A stretch of 64,000 nucleotides of DNA. Source: Diplonema papillatum (Eukaryota; Euglenozoa; Diplonemea; Diplonemida; Diplonemidae). The stretch lies in assembly GCA_030068145.1 (NCBI GenBank), contig JAPJBO010000308.1, forward strand, positions 62,001 to 126,000, read 5' to 3'. A program made the position numbers and the translations under genes. A model generated the notes under the pieces. That model ran no database searches, was not told the DNA's origin, and saw only the letters and a list, made by a program, of their open reading frames with translations. The first letter of the stretch is position 1. Every line of letters begins with the position of its first letter. Below, piece by piece: positions 32,535 through 46,799 of this stretch.

Positions 32535-35213
32535 CTAAGGAGTGTTTGATGTTGGTTTGACCCGTTGACCCGCAAACCCGGTGGAGCGCATGGGGGAAAG
32601 GGAAAAGAGAATACAACACCTGGGGTTCTCACGTGATCACTCAAACACGGTTTCGGGGAGTTTCGGGGTATTTCCTTTGTGGCGACCACTTTCGGGCTAC
32701 GCTGTTTTGGTCCTACCTTGCGCAGAGCGCCCGTGTTTGGCTATGCCCCGAAGACGAAGATAGAGGCTGAGAAGGAAGGACAGACTGGGAGGTACAGGTT
32801 GACACGGTTTGACACAGGTAGCGACAGGATCCGCTGCGGTAAGGAGAGCAGGAACCGTTCCACCAGAGGTCGTGCAGGTACAGAGACGATGCTCCTGCTC
32901 GAGTCGCAGCTAGGTAGCACGCCTTCAATGCTGAGGTCTGGGGGATGGACGTATTTTCCACGTATGGGGAGGAAAGGATCGGACGTGCTGGTGGTACGCC
33001 TTCGAAGACGGCACCTCCGGCAAGAAGGGGCAGAAGGGGGTAAATTTAGTGGGCAGCGGAGACCCAGCGCATGGAGGTGTGCCCAGGCACACCACCAAGG
33101 ACGAGAGAGTGTGCACGGGACTTTGTTGCATTAGTGTGACACACTCCGTGTCTACGTCACAGCAGATGGAACGCGTTTGTTGCGCCCCCGCGGGCGGGGG
33201 CGGCCTACGAGTGGGTGTCGTTGTGGCCTCCCGGCCGGAGCCATCGTTGGATGACCCCTCGCTCGTTTGCGTTTGCATCGGTTGGCGCGCCGGGTGGACG
33301 CAGCCGGGGGCTGCGTTGCACTGGGCGGCGTTCGCCGGGCCGGGGTGCTGGCCTCACAAAGTGAAATGCGAAGAGTGCAAGCGCCGGCAAGCGTCGGTAG
33401 CGCGCTTCTGCCGAGGCACACCACGCGGCAGGGGACGGCCTCGCCGTGAAGTATTGCGAGAAGCACAGGATGACGCAGTGCGGGACGTGCAAGACGATCG
33501 CGGAATCCTGCAGGAACTCACACCACGGGTGCCTGCAGCACGATATGCCGATGTGCGGAGTCGGCGGCCAGGACAGTGCTGCAAGCGGGGGCTTCATCAC
33601 CGCCGGGTGCTACAGCAACAACCCGAGCACGACCAGCAGAAGAGACGGAAGCGCGGGCCTTCGCCCCCGGGGACGCCCGAAGCGACACCGAAGTCGAGAC
33701 GCAAGCTGCGACCTTCGACCACAAGGGAAGCGGCGGATGCCGGTGCCAACACTGCCGTCGAGAACGCCGCAAAAGGCGACGACACCAGGACGGCCGCTGG
33801 CAACGAAGCGACGGCGTAAGGACTCGCCATCATCGAAGACACAGATGTGCACTCCGCGGCGGGCTGAGGTGCAAGATAAGGTACCAGTGACGAAGAGAGG
33901 TGGCACGAAGAGAAAGTCACGAAAGAGAGCAGATGCAGATTATCGCCACAGGCTCTTTGCATGCTAACCCTATCCACCAGGACCAGGGGCAGTTACGGTC
34001 GAAGACGGCAATTCGAGCGAGGAGTAAGGTTGATAACCAAAATGAGAGGCACGATGGCCATCCTGAAAGCAGGGTTGCAGGATGATGTTTGGCCGAGGAT
34101 AAGATGGCTATGGCGACTGGGACAGAGAGACAACGCAAGATAGAGAGTCCTCCCTATGGGGTAGTCACGCAGCCCCAGGGCCTCCACAAACGGTCGTCGA
34201 CTGACCTTTCCCGAGACGAGTTGGACCATCTTTCCGGAGATTTGCGGTTCCTCCCGTCCTCTACAACTCCCCACATAAGTGAACGTGGACTCCGAAGTGT
34301 GACACTCCTCCCAACCGGTTGCACGAATTCAGACTTCCGGGAGGGTTGGCCGACTGTTTCCGATGCGGCTTCTAATCATCGAAGGCTAACCTCGCGTGCA
34401 AGAGCGGTGCTCGTCGTTCGGGGACCAGATGGGGGAAGACGACTGGGTGTGGTCAGAAGTGGGAAGGTCATCGGGAGATGGCGGGCGTGAATACTTCTTG
34501 CCCAAACCAAAGCCCAAGAGGGAATTGGAGAGTTTGACATAAGAATGGCAAACTCGTGGTACCGAAGGTTGCAACCGCAAACAGAAGAGTCAGATGATGG
34601 TTGAACCTGTGCACATGCACAAGACGCGTCCTGTTCAGACTCCTTCCTGCAGATGCTGCAGGTTTTCCAGCAACTGCTGGTTCGCCTTGAGGCCCTCCGA
34701 ATCCGCAGGCTGCAGGGCTGCAGGGTATGCCTCAACAACTGCCTAGGAGTCCAAGCTACAGTTGGTAGATGCATCCGAGTTCTCTCGCACGGTGTTAATT
34801 AGAAACACCCTGCGAGCTGTCGAGGGTGGCCAAGAAAAAGCCACCGACCTGCCCACCCACCTGTCCACTTTCTTCCACAACAATCGGGCTGAGTATCGGG
34901 GAGTTTCGGGGAAGTGTCGGGGAGTTTCGGGGAACTTACCAGGAGCCCGGACCAGGTGGTCTAAAAACAATCCGTGCCTTCGAGGTGTGAACCTCACGAG
35001 GCTAAACAGCTTGAACATTGAGCTCAGTTTTGAGCTTTGGGCAATGAACGAGCCACCAAAACATGAAGAATCAGTGTTCACTGGCCGGTCAGTTTACGCT
35101 GGCTGCCACGTGGAGCCCACACAAAACACAGGTAACGTTCCGAACGACTGGCTCGGACGCAGGTACAAGCGCCACGCTCCGACTTCTGGTTGAGAGAAGT
35201 GCAAGGGGCAGAC
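32535..35213 (-). other. Intron 1 of the aldehyde dehydrogenase gene (2679 bases)
   Basis: Donor CAG then GTCTGC, acceptor CACTCCTTAG, both phase 0. The intron has no large microsatellite. It contains a plus-strand Cys-containing frame (see 33361-33616) and a short plus-strand heptad-like stretch near 34620-34710 (SFLQMLQVFQQLLVRLEALR) that may be retroelement debris. Near 34890-34935 GGGGAGTTTCGGGGA is repeated three times. Confidence 0.8.
33361..33616 (+). CDS. Possible antisense Cys-rich ORF inside the intron
   Basis: Plus-strand frames read KVKCEECKRRQ and, in another frame, YCEKHRMTQCGTCKTIAESC followed by CLQHDMPMCGVG. The Cys/His spacing looks metal-binding. Because the two parts lie in different frames and no splice sites join them convincingly, this may be a nested gene's exons, a relic, or chance. 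I give it only because it would be the sole gene-like plus-strand content in the window. Confidence 0.22.
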
Positions 35214-35882
35214 CTGAGCGTGCTTCGTCAGAGCCGACGCGAGCGGGATGCCGGGCTCGAGGATCCCGAGGTACTTCTTGTCCACCAAGCACTTGTAGAT
35301 CTGCGCGGTGAAGACGTTGCTCTTCGTGAGGTTGGCATGCCGGGCGTACACAGCGACGCGGGACTCGATGAACATCGAGTGCAAAATGTCGATGGGCGCC
35401 TCGAAGTTCCCGGCGCCGAGGATGCCGATCAGTCCTTTTTGCTCCCTGCACTTTCCTTGCGTCGCGGTCGTGCCGGGCTCGAGCCAGACTTCCGCGCTGA
35501 TGGGGAGGAGGAAGGACTCCATCCACGTCATGGGGTACACTGCGAGCACTTCTTGATCGCCTACTTTTCGGGAGCGGAGCGGCTTGGGGGGTTTGCCCGT
35601 GTTCGCAAGAGATTCGTACGTCGCGATCGTGCTGGTGAGGGTGGCTCCGAACAGCATGCCGGCCGTGGTGTACCCGGACAGGCGCAAGTGGTCGTGCTTG
35701 TCGTTGCCCCGCACGGCGTCCGCCGCCGCCGACCACTCGTCCAGCACCGCCTCCGTCGCGGTGCGGATCTCGTACAGCAGCTGCAGCTTCTCCTTGTCGC
35801 TCAACGCCGCCCACTCGTCTGCCTTCGCAGCGACCTCCTTCACCATATCATCCACGGCACGTTCGGGATCCTGCGTCGCCAT
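35214..35882 (-). CDS. Aldehyde dehydrogenase family, exon 1
   Basis: 223 codons from ATG (MATQDPERAVDDMVKEVA) to a phase-0 donor. The N-terminal helical part is followed by GLIGILGAGNFEAPIDILHS, the nucleotide-binding loop (GAGN) of the acyl-CoA reductase-like aldehyde dehydrogenases, then RVAVYARHANLTKSN and GILEPGIPLASALTKHAQ. No targeting signal is evident, so cytosolic action is likely. The open frame extends upstream into a decayed copy of the same 5' end, but the start used here follows the 5'-motif at 35885-35905 by 2 bases and is shared by the copies. Three partial copies of this exon's first about 210 bases lie upstream at 36.0-36.8 kb. Confidence 0.88.
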
Positions 35883-35999
35883 TTCCAGAGTTAAAGTTTT
35901 GCTTGAAGAAGAAAGCGCCGGTGTCCTGTTGGCGGGTGTGTGTGTGTGTATGTGTTTGCCTACAAAGTGAGTATTTGCTTGTTGAACGCTTACGCCCGT

Positions 36000-36820
36000 G
36001 GTGTAACCCGACAGGCGCAAGTGGTCGTGCTTGTCGTTGCCCCGCACGGCGTCCGCCGCCGCCGACCACTCGTCCAACACCGCCTCTGTCGCGGTGCGGA
36101 TCTCGTACAGCAGCTGCAGCTTCTCTTTGTCGCTCAACGCCGCCTACTCGTCCGCCTTCGCTGCGACCTCCTTCACCATATCATCCACGGCACGTTCGGG
36201 ATCCTGCGTCACCATTTCCAGAGTTAAAGGTTTGCTTGAAGAAGAAAGCACCGGTGTCCTGTTGGCGTGTGTATGTGTTTGCCTACAAAGTGAGTATTTG
36301 TTTGTTGAACGCTTACGCCCGTAGTGTAACCCGACAGGCGCAAGTGGTCGTGCTTGTCGTTGCCCCGCACGGCGTCCGCCGCCGCCGACCACTCGTCCAA
36401 CACCGCCTCTGTCGCGGTGCGGATCTCGTACAGCAGCTGCAGCTTCTCTTTGTCGCTCAACGCCGCCTACTCGTCCGCCTTCGCTGCGACCTCCTTCACC
36501 ATATCATCCACGGCACGTTCGGGATCCTGCGTCACCATTTCCAGAGTTAAAGGTTTGCTTGAAGAAGAAAGCACCGGTGTCCTGTTGGCGGGTGTGTGTG
36601 TGTGTTTGCCTACAAGTGAGTATTTCTTTTGTTGAACGCCCGTAGCGTAACCCGACAGGCGCAAGTGGTCGTGCTTGTCATTGCCCCGCACGGCGTCCGC
36701 CTCCGTCGCGGTGCGGATCTCGTACAGCAGCTGCAGCTTCTCCTTGTCGCTCAACGCCGCCCACTCGTCCGCGACCTCCTTCACCGTCTTATCCACGCGT
36801 TCGAAATCCTGCGTCGCCAT
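36000..36820 (-). pseudogene. Three tandem partial copies of the aldehyde dehydrogenase 5' end
   Basis: Copies start at about 36215, 36538 and 36820 (periods about 333, 323 and 282). Each includes the start region, the AALSDKEKLQLLYEIRTATE peptide and, 5' of it, a version of the 5'-motif. The first two carry a TAG in place of a Trp codon (DEW to DE-stop). The third lacks part of the AVLDEWSAAAD segment and has other small deletions. All stop homology at about HLRLSGY. They are non-coding, but each would bring a copy of the promoter-proximal sequence. Confidence 0.9.
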
Positions 36821-36904
36821 TTCCAGAGTTAAGGGGTTTGCTTGAAAGAAGAAAAAAGCACCCGGTGTCCTGTCGGCAGGGGCATGTGTGTTTGTCGACG
36901 AGTT

Positions 36905-37115
36905 TAAATACTCGAGACACTGCCTTGTGCTTTTTCACCGCCTTGTGCTTTTTTCGACGGAGGCTAGAGGGGGGAGGAAATGATACAAAGTAGGTATTTC
37001 TTGTTGAACGCTTCCGTAGTAACCCGACAGGCGCAAGTGGCCGTGCTTGGTGTTGCCCCGCACGGAGTCCGACGTTGAAGGGCAACCCGCAAGGTTGTTG
37101 GTACGAAAAAGAGTC
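36905..37115. repeat. Family A partial copy followed by family B piece
   Basis: ACTCGAGACACTGCCTTGTG with a duplicated GCCTTGTGCTTTTTT block, GGAGGCTAGAGGGGGGAGG and TTGTTGAACGCTT belong to family A. TTGAAGGGCAACCCGCAAGG at 37075-37095 belongs to family B. Confidence 0.7.
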
Positions 37116-37502
37116 ATAGGCTGCCCCCGCCATGTTTCCCGCGCTTGACCTAATCTCTCAGCGTTGACACGCAGGAGGACACTTTGCGGATACAGCCCAG
37201 AAGCTGCATTCCACTCGCCGCCGCAAGTACGTCCTACTTGAGGGCGGTCGCGATCTGAAAATCCGCTGCAACCAAGGCCTGAAAGTCTCCCCCGCGTGGC
37301 GTGGCCATTTTCAACGGGCTCAGCATACTACTACAAGGCTCTGGCTGCCATCAACGCGAACGACCCGAAGGCGCCACACAGAGGCTGCCCGACTCACGGC
37401 CTCTCGGTCGCGCTTCTAGGGATGGAGATTGGGTGTCAGAGTTATGCGACGACGCTGCTGTAGAATGAGCTACCTGAGAATAGCAGCCGAAATGCAGCGG
37501 AC
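37116..37502. other. No gene recognised
   Basis: No supported feature. Confidence 0.4.
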
Positions 37503-37908
37503 GCGCACTACTTCGTAAGGGGACTGCGCGCGACTTATAACGCGCGGAAGAGCGAGCCAATAGCAGGTCTGTGATGCTCCTAAATGTCATCACAGACCTG
37601 CTATTGGCTCGCTCTTCCGCGCGCTATCTGCGTGGGACTGCAACTGCTCCATCTGCGCCATGAAGGCGAACACGCACATTGTCGTCCCCGACGCGATGTT
37701 CACGCTGGGAGTTGAGCATCTAAAAGTGACAGGAACCTGAAAAGCAAAAACGACCCAACACTGTACAATTTCTAGCCCACCCCCTTGTACCCAGGCTCCG
37801 ACACGACCTTACCAAGGACCCCACCCCGCTTCGCATGTCAATCAGAGATTGCAACTACAAGCTTCTGAACATAGTCGCGCGCAGTCCCCTTAAGAAGTCG
37901 TGCGCGTC
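37503..37908. mobile_element. Nested inverted-repeat element
   Basis: Outer arms of about 29 bases (CGCACTACTTCGTAAGGGGA at the left; near-exact complement at 37877-37908) enclose an exact 36-base hairpin stem (37541-37576 and 37588-37623) with an 11-base loop. The 250 bases right of the hairpin are unique. The structure resembles a small foldback or MITE-like element; no transposase frame is present. Confidence 0.65.
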
Positions 37909-38875
37909 TCGGGTAAGCAGCAAGCCGCCGATGCCAAAAGACACCCCCTACAACGACACGCCCACCTATTTGAGGGTCGAGATCTCGTTCGTTAACGGAA
38001 TCAACCTGACAAATCACTCCACCAACCAGGAGCGGCCATGCACACCACACAATTCATCGAGAAAGAGCTCTCAAACTGTCAATCCTTGCTTGCGACGCAG
38101 TCGGTACCGTCCTGGGCCCTTGCCTTCTTGCGGGAATCATGAATCAAGCGACATTCCGCTGGTGCCGATTAGCTCAGCATTCCCAAACTGAGCGACTCGT
38201 GCTAGCAAGGAGTTAACCAACATGGCTCGTCGAGGATATACGGGACTCTCACCCTCTGTGGATACCTCATTCCAGGAGACTTACCTCGACGCCAGTTGTG
38301 TCTCCAAGCAGCTTGCGCCACATTCCGGATATCCGTAGAACACCGGTTCAGGCTTGGGCTCTGCCCTGTTCACCCCCAAACTCGGTCCCAAATCTGGTAC
38401 TCAACTATCTGGTGGCTCGATTGGTTCCAAACACAACGAAGGCAAAAAAGATACCGCGAAAAAAAAAAAAGAAGAAAACGCGTAGGAGCGAGAAGAACAG
38501 CAGGAAAACTAATCAAAGGGGACGCGCGTGTCCCAAGACACCTCGGAGTGTGCCTTCTCGTCTTCCCACCCGGGCGAAGGGGCAAGGGGCATGTGGGAAC
38601 ATAGTGCGGCTCGTGTGAAAACAAAGTCGTGTTTCAAGAAGAAACATACACATATATGGTCTGCCACACAGGGCCCATTTCCGAAGTGATTCCGAATTGA
38701 TTCCACTCTCCAAAACACAAGGGGTGCAGACAGTCGCTTTTCGGTGGGCTGGGATGTGCACCCCGGACCCCTGCACGTATTACCCCATTTCCGAAGTGAT
38801 TCCGAAGTGATTCCACCCCTTTTGTGGCAGACCAATATAGCAAGCTTGCTCGAGCGCCTCGCCGAACATGTCCAA
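37909..38875. other. No gene recognised; repeat E copy
   Basis: 38012-38092 matches 29266-29330. CATTTCCGAAGTGATTCCGA occurs at 38669 and 38789, each part of a short direct repeat. An A/G-rich run is at 38450-38490. No gene. Confidence 0.5.
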
Positions 38876-38876
38876 A

Positions 38877-40934
<2,058 letters not shown>

Positions 40935-41337
40935 GCAGGACCGGACTCTTGCAGGGGGACGTGACTCTTGCAGGGGGACGTGACTTTTGCAGGGGGACGT
41001 GACTCTTGCAGGGGGACGTGACTCTTGCAGGGGGACGTGACTCTTGCAGGGGGACGTGACTCTTGCAGGGGGACGTGACTCTTGCAGGGGGACGTGACTC
41101 TTGCAGGGGGACGTGACTTTTGCAGGGGGACGTGACTCTTGCAGGGGGACGTGACTCTTGCAGGGGGACGTGACTCTTGCAGGGGGACGTGACTTTTGCA
41201 GGGGGACGTGACTTTTGCAGGGGGACGTGACTCTTGCAGGGGGACGTGACTCTTGCAGGGGGACGTGACTTTTGCAGGGGGACGTGAATCTTGCAGGGGA
41301 CGTGACTCTTGCAGGGGGACGTGACTCTTGCAGGGGG
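40935..41337. repeat. 19-bp minisatellite (CTTGCAGGGGGACGTGACT)n
   Basis: About 21 units with CTTGCA/TTTGCA variation and one unit one base short near 41295. Because 19 is not a multiple of three, all three minus frames give the same 19-residue repeat (PLQESRPPARVTSPCKSHV), which makes long but meaningless open frames. Confidence 0.97.
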
Positions 41338-42436
41338 AGGGGTTCTTCTCCACTTCCGGGGCCACAGGCGAGGGCACGTGCCATCGATCCTGCCGATTTC
41401 GCTTTCCGCGTCTGTGCTGCAGAGAGGCACTGTCGTTGAGCAGCACACGTGTGTAGCTTTGGGCTGGCGGCGCCTCCATCGCTTCGTGGTGATGCGGTTC
41501 CCCCCCCCGTGAAGCTAGCGGTGCAGGTCGGAGGATCGAGGCTACACCGGGCATCGCGCGAGACAGGGGGTGCTAACGCCACGCGGCGGGTCAGATGACG
41601 TTCGACGTGTCGGACTGTGTAGGTTGAGGCGTTCGGTGCGGACTTCGGATAATGTGCGGAACCCCCAGCCAAAAGGAAGGATACCCAAAAGGTCGAAACG
41701 AAAGACACCAGACTGCACAGCAACCTCGGTTGATGGTCGGCAAACACTAAGGTCCGGTCATGACAAGCCCCCTGCTTCGGGGGAAGCACGGGGGATGTGG
41801 CGTTTTGCTCCGAAATTCTCCGAAACATGGTCACACTCTGGATCGTGCGTAACGAATTGCTCGGGATTCAGTCGGTTCGGTGTCTAGCCTCCACAATCGT
41901 CAGAACCTATCCGCGGTGCTAAAGCATGGGCTAATGATTCCTGGTCCTCGCTTCAATCGTTGAAAGGGTGACGATAATACTCTCCGCCACAGATGCCTCC
42001 CGCAAGCCTGAAGTTGTGCTGAACACTAGTGCCTGACCCAATATCGTTTAGCGTTTTTTTTTTTTTTTTTCAAATGGAGCATTAAATAGGGGGGTGTTGA
42101 ATAATAACAGTATTTGACACACGCCTAGCTGCCGATCTCTTTGTTATTATTCGACCCCTCCCTCTAACTTACAACTGGCTTTTGCTGTGGTTCGTTGTCG
42201 TCGATAGAGTCATCGATCCTCGTCGCCCCACACACCGCAGAACAGAAGAAAAAAGGACAGAAGTTGGACAGGATTCAGTCGGTTCAGTGTGCGGGTGGTC
42301 ATGTCAGAACACTGCTCACCCGTATGAGTGTGAACCATACGCATAAGTCTAACACTCCTAATTGTTTTAGCACTTTTCGCGTGGGGCATTGACTGCAATG
42401 GCCAAGCTTCACTCCTGACTTTTTCCGTGGGCACAC
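41338..42436. other. No gene recognised; TVP23 downstream region
   Basis: A T-run is at 42054-42070. The last exon or 3' end of the TVP23 gene is expected here or in 42210-42430 but is not clear. Confidence 0.4.
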
Positions 42437-42709
42437 CTGGTGGTACGCGTTCATCGGCGTGTCCCCCCAGGGGTTCGACGACGTCGACAGCTGCTGCTGG
42501 TCGGCGGTGTCGAACTCGTTCGGGCTCGAGACCGCCGCGGCCCGGGGGGCCGACTGCTGCTGCTGCTTGGGCGGGTGCTGCGCGCCGGCCATGACGCCGA
42601 CGGCGGCGACCGCCATTTCCGGGTTCTCCGCCGCGGCCCGCATCGCGTATGCGGCCGCCTGCTTTTTCCACCCTTTTTTGCACTTCGCGTAGCCGTACGC
42701 GTTCGTCCC
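42437..42709 (-). CDS. TVP23: TVP23 exon 3
   Basis: 91 codons, phase 0 at both ends, acceptor CACACTCAG and donor GTGTGC. It reads GTNAYGYAKCKKGWKKQAAA, the conserved YGY-x-KC motif after the last membrane segment of TVP23, followed by an Ala/Gln-rich cytosolic tail with an NPWGDTPMNAYHQ end. The NPW motif resembles NPF-like endocytic sorting signals (inference). A short final exon is expected downstream; reading through the donor adds 45 unrelated residues before a stop. Confidence 0.85.
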
Positions 42710-42717
42710 CTGAGTGT

Positions 42718-43120
42718 GGGTGTTAAGTTCAGGGCTTTGAGTGGGTAACGTCTGAATCGAAGTATAGCCCACTTGTCACTTTCACCAGTCGGCTTTGAGT
42801 TTCCGACACGCTGCTTTTGTGTCCTGCGACTCCTCTCCGAAGGGTGGGTGGGGCGGGATCCTTCGGGGGACGGATAGAGCGTGGGGGGCTGTCAGCTTCT
42901 CCATCCGGCACTCGGCTCAAGACTTCTGTTTTCATCTTGCGGTGTTAGCTGCACGGGTTCTATGGCCCCGTGCACCAGCTGAGTGTCTTTACACAGGCGG
43001 CACACCTCCGAGGATGTGGCAAGCTCTCTCTGTGCAATGAGCTTGGCCTGACTAGCTGTTCCAAACTCCTGGTGCAAGCGCCCGTCATGGTCAGCAGTCG
43101 CCACCTGGGTCACGGTTTTG
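42718..43120. repeat. Dispersed family D, copy 2
   Basis: Nearly identical to 15463-15868. It begins nine bases from the TVP23 exon 3 acceptor, inside intron 2. Confidence 0.85.
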
Positions 43121-43885
43121 AGTCCCCGCGGGCCACCACACCCACACGTAGTCGGCAGTTCAATTCCTCCCCGAGATCCTTTGTGGGGGTTTTTAGAGTG
43201 AAAGTTCGCTTGAAACTCCGGGGGGTTATAGTCTCCGGGTGACCTTCGTCGTTATCGAAAGATATCCTTTGTGCTCTGAGTGTCGTAAGAATTGTGGTTA
43301 CACGAGGTAAGAGGATCGGTGGGTACCTTTGTTGTTGGTCATTGGTGGTTTCGGCCAATGTTCACATTACCTTACTTACGGTAGGCCCTTCTCAGTATGG
43401 TGCCGCAGTAGGTGGTTGTTGGTCTTTTGAAACAGCCCCGACCTCTTGTCCATCAGCACGCCAGGTTTTGGTCCATCCACAAACAAAAGAACTTCCAAGA
43501 TTTTGACCCAAAACGGGCTAGCTTTTTAGACGGAAAAGGTGTGGAATGGGTGACATGCTTGTCTCGACAAACCATGTGTACATAAAATACTCGACGTAGC
43601 TGCTTCGACTCCGAATGGAAGGGGGGAAATATAGAGGTAAGGGGCAAATACAATACAAACACAATCTGATTTGTTCTTCGCTTACACCACCGTGTGTTGT
43701 TTTCTCACTCAGGACTTTTGACCTGTTGTGTTTGTGCGTGTAGGGGTAGACCCGCATGACCTCACGTCCGTTCAACACGTGGTTCGGTAGTTACAGCACT
43801 TTGGATCCCTTCTGTTCTTTGTCGGGCAGCCTCGTCGAGCATTTCCTTTCAAGCTGGCGCTTATGTAACAAAATAAGTGGCATAC

Positions 43886-44161
43886 CCCGAGAACAATGCC
43901 GACGGCGCAAACCGGGAGCCACGACCATTCCACGGAAAGGACGTTCACCACGAAAAGCAGCGCCCAGACGATTACGTAGCCGAAGAGCGTGGTCCAGAAA
44001 AAGGTCGAGTCCCCGGTCTTCACGACGCTCCGGTTCTGCACCGATTCGTAAACCCACTCGCTGTCGCCGTTGTCCTTGACGTTGTTCCACCACCGCAGCG
44101 CGACGAGCACTCGGCCTGACACATTCTTCACAACCCAGAAATCTGCTGCAGACAACAGGAT
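43886..44161 (-). CDS. TVP23: TVP23 exon 2
   Basis: 92 codons in phase 0, acceptor CACAAACAG and donor GTATGC. It starts ILLSAADFWVVKNVSGRVLV and continues LRWWN, matching the signature [20 protein letters not shown] region of the TVP23/FAM18 family. SEWVYES and a hydrophobic pair (FFWTTLFGYVIVWALLFVVN, LPVCAVGIVLG) follow. TVP23 proteins are four-pass Golgi membrane proteins linked to YIP1-type vesicle traffic. Joins exons 1 and 3 without frame change. Confidence 0.92.
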
Positions 44162-44942
<781 letters not shown>

Positions 44943-45236
44943 TGCTAAGGACCAGTATTAATGTGGTGCTTCCCTTCACGGAAGTACGACCACTCTTGTG
45001 TGCGTTTGTGTGTGTAAGCGTGTAAGTATAGCCGCAAGCTCTCTCTCTCTCCCTCTGCACAAAGCTTGGTCTGGCTAACTCCTATTCCCGAAGCTGTGCA
45101 GGAGACAACCTTCTTCACGGGCGCGCTGCAACCAAAACGTGTGCAAATGTATAAGCGTGACATTTGCTAACACCAGTTTTCACTTCAATGGTTTAGGGTA
45201 TTCGTTTCAAAAGAGGCTAGGGAGGGGGATGCATAC

Positions 45237-45368
45237 GATTATGATGAAGCACATCACGAAATCGTCCCACACATGCTTGCCGATGAAGTACACAGCCAAT
45301 GCCGCTACTTTGAATAATACGTGGAAGAGTGCTGTCTTCTTGTGATTCCCGCTGTAAAACCCAGCCAT
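45237..45368 (-). CDS. TVP23: TVP23 exon 1
   Basis: 44 codons from ATG (MAGFYSGNHKKTALFHVLFK) through the first hydrophobic hairpin (VAALAVYFIGKHVWDDFVMC, FIII) to donor GTATGC in phase 0. The spacing HP/LFHVxFK-AAxxxY matches the start of TVP23 proteins. The frame is open 14 codons further upstream, but the family start fits MAGF. With exons 2 and 3 the protein has at least 227 residues, the usual TVP23 length. Confidence 0.88.
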
Positions 45369-45628
45369 CGATGTTTCCTGTGTGGTTGACGACGCGTGGG
45401 GATCACGCATTTGCTCGGATCCCCTGTCCTAACTTTAGCATCACGTCACGGAGGATGCGCAACCAAAACTGGAAGGATGGGCAGGAGCGACACATACCTG
45501 CTCGTCATGTTCCGGATCCTCTTCATCGTGCATCTGCATTATCCTCCCGCCAACCTCCCCTCCCCTTTGGCCTCCACCTGGATCAGATCAAGGGTCTATA
45601 TGGGTCGATGCCAAAACCCCCCCCTCCC

Positions 45629-46508
45629 TTTGCACTTAATCAGCTCAAAAAAATTCGAAGTCAAACCGGGGTATTTCTGGGCCCAGGATCACCCCAAAAA
45701 CAACTTCTGAGTGGTATTTCCTACCAGATGGGCCCCGTGGCATGCATAGGAGCTCACAAACCCACACAAATGGGGCGTATGGCGCCCCCACCCCCCTCCC
45801 GCATGACCAAAATAGGGCCAAAAATAGGCATTTTTTTCAGATTTTCCACTGTGGTCTGGGAATGGGCAGCAATGGTCAGCACCTGGAGAAATACTCGAGG
45901 GGCTGCCTTGTGCTTACTTCGAAGGAGGCTCGAGGGGGAGAAACAATACAACTACAAAATGGGTCTTTTTTGTTGAACGCTTACGCTGAACCCAGATTCA
46001 CCTGTGTTTCGTGTGGGCTACAGCACATTTACCTCCTTTGATCTTTTGCAACTGGCAGCCTCCTCAAGTATTTCCTACAAAGCAGGTGCTTATACAAAAA
46101 GAAATGTGTATTCCGCTCCGGGTGACCATGCGCGCGCCAAATTAGCCTTGGAGACTCCTGTTTTTACGTGCAGATTCCTCATTGCCAGCTCCCAAGACTC
46201 CTGCCTGTTCACCGCACCAGCCACTGTCTGTCCGGTGTGCTAAGAAGGGGGTTTGGGACGCATTTACTGCCCATTCCCAGACCACAGTGGAAAGTCTGAA
46301 AAAAATGCCTGTTTTTGGCCCTATTTTGGTCATGCGGGAGGGGGGGGTGGGGGCACCATACACCCCATTTGTGTGGGTTTGTGAGCTTCTATGCATGACA
46401 CGGCCCATCTGGTAGGAAATACCACTCAGAAGTTGTTTTTGGGGAGATCCTGGGCCCAGAAAAACCCGGGTTTGACTTAGATTTTTTTTTGAGCTGATTA
46501 AGTGCAAA
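45629..46508. mobile_element. Foldback element with 240-bp inverted arms
   Basis: Left arm 45629-45869 and right arm 46267-46508 are about 90% complementary (CTTTGCACTTAATCAGCTCA at the outer left edge, its complement at the outer right edge). The 397-base spacer contains a family A copy at 45890-46110 in plus orientation. The left arm continues a C-rich run. No transposase. It lies upstream of TVP23 exon 1. Confidence 0.8.
45890..46110 (+). repeat. Dispersed family A, near-full copy inside the foldback
   Basis: Same block order as 28625-28850, including AATACTCGAGGGGCTGCCTT, GAAGGAGGCTCGAGGGGGAG, GTTGAACGCTTACGC and TTCCTACAAAGCAGGTGC. Confidence 0.8.
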
Positions 46509-46621
46509 GGTATCCCAAATTTTCGCGTGCCTTGCACCAGAGAGAGAGAGAACGCACCACAATAAGCCAAAGAAGGAGCGGGGGTAGTCACGCCGTGCAA
46601 CACTACCTGCGTGTGTTTACC

Positions 46622-46735
46622 ACGCTGCAACGGCTCCGAGCCATCCGGCTGTGGAAGCGAGGCGGCAGGGCGCGTCTGCCTCGCGTCGAAGCTGCCGTAG
46701 ATTTGCTGCTTGCACCAAATGGGCTGTCCGAACTG
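46622..46735 (-). CDS. Possible orphan exon
   Basis: After an acceptor-like CTTGCCAG the minus strand reads QFGQPIWCKQQIYGSFDARQ and continues TRPAASLPQPDG to a weak GTAAAC donor. The amino-acid pattern looks natural, but no neighbouring exon or known family supports it. Confidence 0.25.
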
Positions 46736-46799
46736 CTGGCAAGGATACCTCTTCGTTTCTCACTCGCTACACAGAGACACAGCGGCGCAAAACTCTAGA

